From DATJPR01 sp963811705 (lineage in GTDB: Bacteria; Bacteroidota; Ignavibacteria; UBA10030; UBA6906), in NCBI GenBank assembly GCA_963811705.1, contig CAWESL010000002.1, positions 372,001 through 436,000 on the forward strand: DNA of 64,000 bases. The letters are read 5' to 3'. Shown piece by piece: positions 59,780 through 64,000 of this stretch. The translations under genes and the position numbers were made by a program. Numbering within the stretch: the first letter of the stretch is position 1; the number at the start of each line of letters is the position of its first letter. The notes under the pieces were generated by a model. It saw nothing but the letters and a program-made list of their open reading frames with translations, searched no databases and was not told the origin of the DNA.

Positions 59780-62700
59780 CTAGAAGTCAGCTCCCAAGCT
59801 GAAATAGTACTTCGGCGGCGAGAACGAATTCCAGTGCCACGCCCACGCGACGTCGAACTTCACGAGGAATGCAAGGAAGTAGATTCTCGCGCCTGTGCCC
59901 ATACCCATGAGGAGGTCTTGCGTCGTTGTGGCTCCGTCCGGCGTGCGTGTGAACGCCCGGTAGTCCCGGTCCCTGTCCCATGCTGAACCGGCGTCAAAGA
60001 ACATGACTCCGCCGAGACTCTGCAGGCCGAGCGGAAGCGGTCCGGCCTGGACCAGTGCGAACAACGGATAGCGGAACTCGAAGTTGAAGAGGGTATACTT
60101 TGACCCGAGAGCGGCCACGTAGTCGTAGCCGCGGAGCGGTGTTCCGACCTGGAGAAAGAGATAGTCCTCGGCATTCTGCAAAGGAACATACCCTCCGTTG
60201 AATTCGCGGTTGATCCAGTTATCCACCCCCCCGATGATGAACTTCTGCGGGTTCCGACCGAAGCTGCCACCTCCTGCCAGACGAAGCGCAAGAGCGTAGT
60301 TGTGTCCGAGACTGAGATACGTCCGGTAGTCTCCCGTGACGTTGAGGAAGCTCAGACCGTCAGCCCCGAGGCGAGGCGTGCCAAAAACGCTGAACCGGTA
60401 CCGTGTGCCGTTCATCGGGGAAATCAGGCCCCAGAGTGACGTGTCATGCGTGTACGAGACCGTGGGAACCAGAACGTTTCGCGTTTGAATGGGCTCGTCG
60501 GAATAATCGAGATTTTCCTTGGAGATATTGTAGTAGTCAAGACTGAAGTCCATCCGGTCATACCGGTCGAACGGGTAGAGCGCGGAGATGGAACCACCGT
60601 AGAGGAGGAATCGGAAGAGGCTGACGCCGTATGTCGGATCGTCGACATAGACGAACCGGGCGCTATGGAATCCCCCGAACCCGAGATCCAGTCTGTTCGG
60701 GAGATAGTAGTACTGGAGGCCGTAGTCGCTGTTCTTCAGGTCGAGGAGGAGATTCGTGACGAAGATGATCTGATGGTCGCCCATCAGATCGCTGAATGCC
60801 ATCACCGTCGACCCGGTCACTCCGTAGAACGTGTCATAGCCCGCGTTCCCGTAGATGATATCCGGCGTAAAGTTGAGCTTGTACTTGTTGACGCGATAGT
60901 CGCCGTTTGTATCCAGATTATTCGCCAGCTTCGGCATGCGCGCGATGGTCGAATCCGTCGGGACGCTCTGGTCGAGCGAGTCGTGGAACACGTAATTGCT
61001 GAAGTCGATCTGGACGTTGTTCCCATAGTGATGCGTCGTATCCGCCGGTTGCAGGACGACCGATCGCGGAGCTGGAGCGGTCGTGGTGTCTTTCGATGCG
61101 ACCATTGCGGCGGCGGTGTCTTTCGACGCCACGACTGCCGCGGCGGTGTCCTTCGGCGCCGCAACTGCCGCAACCGGAACTTCGACAGGGGGTTGCGGAG
61201 CAGGATACTTTGCCTTGAAGAACTCAGTCGGCTCGAGTTCCGCCACCTTGATATCGCGGTCGAACGGATTCCGCAGCAGGAAGATGTCAAACCCTGCGTT
61301 GTTCAGCGATGAAAACGCGAGCTTCGATCCGTCGCGCGAGAGACTCAACTGGTAGACTCCGCTGAGGGAATTGGTGATCGGGCGGAATTTGCCCGACTCG
61401 ACTTCCATCCGGTAAATGTTATTGATGCCGTTCCGGTCCGAGACGAACAGGATCGTCTTCCCGTCCGGGGACACCACCGGCGAAACTTCGTCGCTGTGCG
61501 GCCAGTCGGTCACGCGGGTGATCGCGCGTGACGCGACGTCCATCCTGTAGAGATCGAATTGATTAAGACCCTGTTGCATCACCGAGCCGCCGCTCGTCAG
61601 TCCTGCACGGTCGGAAGAGAAATAGATGGTCGACCCGTCCGGGGACCAGGCAGGCGTCTGGTCGCTGAAAATGTCGTCCGTCAGATTCGTGAGGGTCTTC
61701 GTGTCCATGTTATACGTGTAGATGTCCGATTGTGAGGCGGTATTCCCCACAAACGCGAGCGTGTTTCCTTTGGGCGCCCATTCGACAGAGAAAATCCCCT
61801 CGAGTCCGAACGTCAGCTTCTGCTGGTCCCCGCTTTCCGGATCGACGATCATGATGGCGTCTTCCGCGCCGGCTTTCACCGCGAGGGCGAGCTTCTTCCC
61901 ATCGGGAGACCACGAAATCCCCGGGGTGAGGAGATGCAGTTCCTCGAAGTTGTTGGTGGTGTTCCCCGAGACGACCTTGGTGATGAGCTTTCCGTCCAAT
62001 GCGCTCATGACATAGATATCGAAGTAGTCGTTCCGGTTGGTGATGAACGCAATCTTGTCGCCCTGGGGAGAGATGGCGGGACTGGTATTATAGAATCCTC
62101 CGTCCTTGCGGTGATCGGTGAGGCGGCGAGCATAGTCCGCCGGCTCTTCGCGTTTTGCGATGTCGGGCCAGTAGAGGATCTTCTGTTCCTTCTGCCATCG
62201 TTCCGAAAGCTCTTCGATGCTGAGGCCGATGGACCCGCGAAAGCCCGCTTCGACACTGCGGGTACTCTTGATCCTGTTGAGGATCTCGCCCACCTTTTGT
62301 TCGCCGTACTTGTTCGCGATATACCACCACACCGATTGCCCACCGCGGTAGGCCCAGTATCCGTAGAGATTCCTGATCTCGGGAAGATATTCGTGGTCCG
62401 TCGCATCGCGCAGGAACATATCGGAATCCGTGTCCCACTTGAGGGCCTCGTATTCTGCAAGGCCTTCGTTCAGCCAGAGCGGAAGTTGCAGGGAGATGTT
62501 GTTGGTAATGATGGACTGGATCGAACCGCCGTAGAACATGTCGTTGACGACGGCATGGACCAGTTCATGGTGGATGACGTGACGGAATTTTTTGTAGTCG
62601 CCTTCAAAGGGAAGGATGACGCGGTTTTTGAACAGTTCCGTAACACCGCCGATCCCCTCTTCGAGATACTCGCTCACCACATTGGTCTGCTGAAATGCGT

Positions 62701-62995
62701 TGTGCGAGTTATAGACGATGATCGGGACGCGATTGACGAGCTGGTAGCGGAACGATTTGCTGATTGAGTTGTACGCAGACTCCGCCGCGGCCGCGGTAAA
62801 TTCGGCGAGGGCATTCCCGCCGGTGTCGAAATAGATGTCGAAATGGTCGGTCTGAATAAACGACCAGTTAAACCGGTGGTACTGGACTTTGTTCTTGCCG
62901 AACATGTCGTCTTGCGCCCACCCCCGTGAGAGTCCGAAAACGAGAAGGACGGAGAGGGAGATGATTTGGGCGCAGCCTGGGGTACGGGGCTTCAT
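59780..62995 (-). CDS. Metalloprotease/TolB-propeller/Omp85-barrel fusion protein
   Basis: 1071 residues with a signal peptide (about 1-28). The first domain (to about 280) is a gluzincin peptidase of the MA type: His143, Glu144, His147 in VIHHELVHAVV and Glu177 in WLNEGLAEYEA. Six or so WD40/TolB-like blades follow (about 290-600), such as DKIAFITNRNDYFDIYVMS, SWSPDGKKLALAV and AWSPDGSTIYFSSDR. A low-complexity linker with KDTAAA-type repeats (about 605-655) leads to a barrel (about 680-1071) ending FSLGADF, with the Omp85/BamA-type terminal strands and FEFRYPLFALVQAGPLP. ATG 62995 is chosen over a TTG at 63010 because AGGA lies eight bases before it. Role unknown; outer-membrane quality control is a guess. 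Confidence 0.87.
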   Translation of the reverse strand: MKPRTPGCAQIISLSVLLVFGLSRGWAQDDMFGKNKVQYHRFNWSFIQTDHFDIYFDTGGNALAEFTAAAAESAYNSISKSFRYQLVNRVPIIVYNSHNAFQQTNVVSEYLEEGIGGVTELFKNRVILPFEGDYKKFRHVIHHELVHAVVNDMFYGGSIQSIITNNISLQLPLWLNEGLAEYEALKWDTDSDMFLRDATDHEYLPEIRNLYGYWAYRGGQSVWWYIANKYGEQKVGEILNRIKSTRSVEAGFRGSIGLSIEELSERWQKEQKILYWPDIAKREEPADYARRLTDHRKDGGFYNTSPAISPQGDKIAFITNRNDYFDIYVMSALDGKLITKVVSGNTTNNFEELHLLTPGISWSPDGKKLALAVKAGAEDAIMIVDPESGDQQKLTFGLEGIFSVEWAPKGNTLAFVGNTASQSDIYTYNMDTKTLTNLTDDIFSDQTPAWSPDGSTIYFSSDRAGLTSGGSVMQQGLNQFDLYRMDVASRAITRVTDWPHSDEVSPVVSPDGKTILFVSDRNGINNIYRMEVESGKFRPITNSLSGVYQLSLSRDGSKLAFSSLNNAGFDIFLLRNPFDRDIKVAELEPTEFFKAKYPAPQPPVEVPVAAVAAPKDTAAAVVASKDTAAAMVASKDTTTAPAPRSVVLQPADTTHHYGNNVQIDFSNYVFHDSLDQSVPTDSTIARMPKLANNLDTNGDYRVNKYKLNFTPDIIYGNAGYDTFYGVTGSTVMAFSDLMGDHQIIFVTNLLLDLKNSDYGLQYYYLPNRLDLGFGGFHSARFVYVDDPTYGVSLFRFLLYGGSISALYPFDRYDRMDFSLDYYNISKENLDYSDEPIQTRNVLVPTVSYTHDTSLWGLISPMNGTRYRFSVFGTPRLGADGLSFLNVTGDYRTYLSLGHNYALALRLAGGGSFGRNPQKFIIGGVDNWINREFNGGYVPLQNAEDYLFLQVGTPLRGYDYVAALGSKYTLFNFEFRYPLFALVQAGPLPLGLQSLGGVMFFDAGSAWDRDRDYRAFTRTPDGATTTQDLLMGMGTGARIYFLAFLVKFDVAWAWHWNSFSPPKYYFSLGADF

Positions 62996-63272
62996 GGTTT
63001 CCTCGGTCAACCACTACATACTTTATATAGTATAAAACATCTCGAAGCGTTGACGGTTCCACACTATCGCGGCATGGCTCGTCATTTAGTCAAAGAACCG
63101 AAATTGTCACTTGAAAACCAATTTTCACATGATTCTCTGACACACGGCAGGAGACTCCCGTTTAACGGGAAGACGGGGGGGCAAGGCAAAGAATCTCAGG
63201 CGGATTGAGGAACAACCCGGGGGCGGGGCGGGGATGGCATTCCGGATTTCAGGGACGTGCAGGGACTCCTTG
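62996..63272. other. Intergenic region with AT-rich promoter-like site
   Basis: No gene is seen in these 277 bases. A short AT-rich stretch with ATACT-TTATAT-AGTAT symmetry (around 63018-63034) lies 25-40 bases before the fusion-protein start and is the likeliest place for its promoter or an operator; no clear -35 box is present. A copy of AATTGTCACTTG is at 63102-63113. Confidence 0.35.
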
Positions 63273-64000
63273 CTATGGGAATCCGACCGCACATTCGTTC
63301 TTTCCATTCTCGAGGACTTCGGCCTCACGTTCATCGACGGTGAACAATCCAATGTTCGCGCCCTTGATCGTCCGATAAGCGGAAGGCGCCGACGTAACGC
63401 TTTCCGTGATCCAGCGGAGAAAGTCCTTCTCATCGGCCATCTGTAATCCCGGATTCGTGCGAACGAGATCACCGAATCGTCCGCCGATGACTCCGCCAGC
63501 GCCCCGCGCGGTTCGTGATGAATAGTGGGCGGGATAGACCATCATGTCGGCACTCCAGGAGTTCTTCGCAGACTGGAGGCTCCTCCACAGGGACGCCGAC
63601 CATTCTTCGGTCTTGTCTGCGAGGTCTGGCCTTCCAATGGACGCGACAAAGATGAAATCCCCAGTGAAGGCGGCTTCTTCCCCGACCATGTACGTCACAC
63701 TCCCGGGCGAATGCCCCGGGGTATGACGGGCGATCAACCGACACTCGCCGACGCGAATATTCATCCCGTCCGACACGTTCGATGTTTCCAGGCGTCCCGG
63801 CCTGCCATCGTACGGGAACACACCATCTGCGGGGTGAAGGTAGTAGGGAACCATTAACTCCCTGCCGATCCGCTGCGCACCGCTGAGAAAATCCGCATGC
63901 ACGTGGGTATCGGCAACGGCAACCACCTTTGCGCCCGCCTCTTCGATACACTGCAGATGGGGATGAACATCCCGCGGAGGATCAATGAGGATCGCCTCGC
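63273..64000 (-). CDS. Metallo-beta-lactamase-fold hydrolase, ETHE1/glyoxalase II-like, 5' end outside window
   Basis: The frame is open to the right edge (about 242 codons visible), so the N-terminus is missing. It begins within EAILIDPPRDVHPHLQ and continues VADTHVHADFLSGAQ, a variant of the metal-binding HxHxDH motif, then HTPGHSPGSV, FTGDFIFVASIGRPDLA and MVYPAHYSSRTARG. This is the pattern of ETHE1-like persulfide dioxygenases and related sulfur-handling hydrolases. No C-terminal rhodanese domain is present; the protein ends NECAVGFP. Antibiotic resistance is not implied. Confidence 0.85.
   Translation of the reverse strand, partial: EAILIDPPRDVHPHLQCIEEAGAKVVAVADTHVHADFLSGAQRIGRELMVPYYLHPADGVFPYDGRPGRLETSNVSDGMNIRVGECRLIARHTPGHSPGSVTYMVGEEAAFTGDFIFVASIGRPDLADKTEEWSASLWRSLQSAKNSWSADMMVYPAHYSSRTARGAGGVIGGRFGDLVRTNPGLQMADEKDFLRWITESVTSAPSAYRTIKGANIGLFTVDEREAEVLENGKNECAVGFP

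Noticed and set aside
63273..64000. Beta-lactamase
   Set aside because: The motif set matches ETHE1/glyoxalase II-like hydrolases, not class B beta-lactamases.

Overview
The window is about 60% GC, gene-dense and almost entirely protein-coding. Two secreted proteins end in the YPNPFNP-type C-terminal domain used for type IX secretion, and there are an LptD, two surface beta-barrel proteins and DctP/TatT-type envelope proteins. This points to a diderm of the Bacteroidota/Ignavibacteriota/Kapabacteria side of the FCB superphylum, most likely an Ignavibacteria-like lineage with unusually high GC. Assignment is from gene content only. Several promoters I can read look like ordinary sigma-70 sites (TTGACT-17-TATCAT before thyA; TTGAAA-17-TATACT before the TRAP operon). 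Many adjacent genes overlap by ATGA, so translational coupling is common.

Layout. 1-5157 (minus): a truncated outer-membrane protein, a CNNM/CorC-type transporter, a ClC-CBS chloride protein and an FAD/NAD reductase. 5378-9931 (plus): thyA, folA and a large SWIM-SNF2 helicase. 10036-12900 (plus): a conserved unknown protein, then mutT-mutY-ogg2, a compact oxidised-guanine repair operon. 13123-15183 (plus): YajQ and a cell-wall amidase. 15201-22167 (minus): an Nramp transporter fused to a universal-stress domain, a LolA-like protein, a POT-type peptide transporter with an M24 peptidase, and an ABC exporter pair. 22377-25770 (plus): tRNA-Leu(UAG), tig, clpP, clpX. 25873-29053: a secreted PL9-type pectate lyase, a 13-bp tandem repeat, a DUF3224 protein, a GNAT acetyltransferase and a duplicated palindrome.

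29054-49713 is one long minus-strand run: lptD, rarA, an FtsB/DivIC-like protein, ddl, asd, lysA, an M50 protease, a SufS-like aminotransferase, a Xer recombinase, a 7TM-HD phosphohydrolase, an AI-2E-type exporter, an HdrD-like Fe-S membrane oxidoreductase, a PhzF-like isomerase, an unknown beta-propeller-like protein, rdgB, a SemiSWEET-like protein and radA. It combines diaminopimelate/D-Ala-D-Ala peptidoglycan supply, LPS assembly, and DNA and nucleotide hygiene. 49785-53569 (plus): a secreted M1 peptidase coupled to a GHL10-type glycoside hydrolase.

53679-57344 (minus): a TatT-DctPQM TRAP operon, divergent from an OmpR/histidine-kinase pair (57474-59623). 59780-62995 (minus): a 1071-residue single-chain fusion of metalloprotease, TolB-like propeller and Omp85-type barrel. 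The window ends inside an ETHE1-like metallo-beta-lactamase-fold gene. No insertion sequence, prophage, CRISPR array or rRNA was seen. The most notable items are the triple-fusion outer-membrane protein, the TatT-type TRAP system whose DctP lacks the usual carboxylate-binding arginine, the GO-repair operon, and several short tandem/palindromic repeat families.
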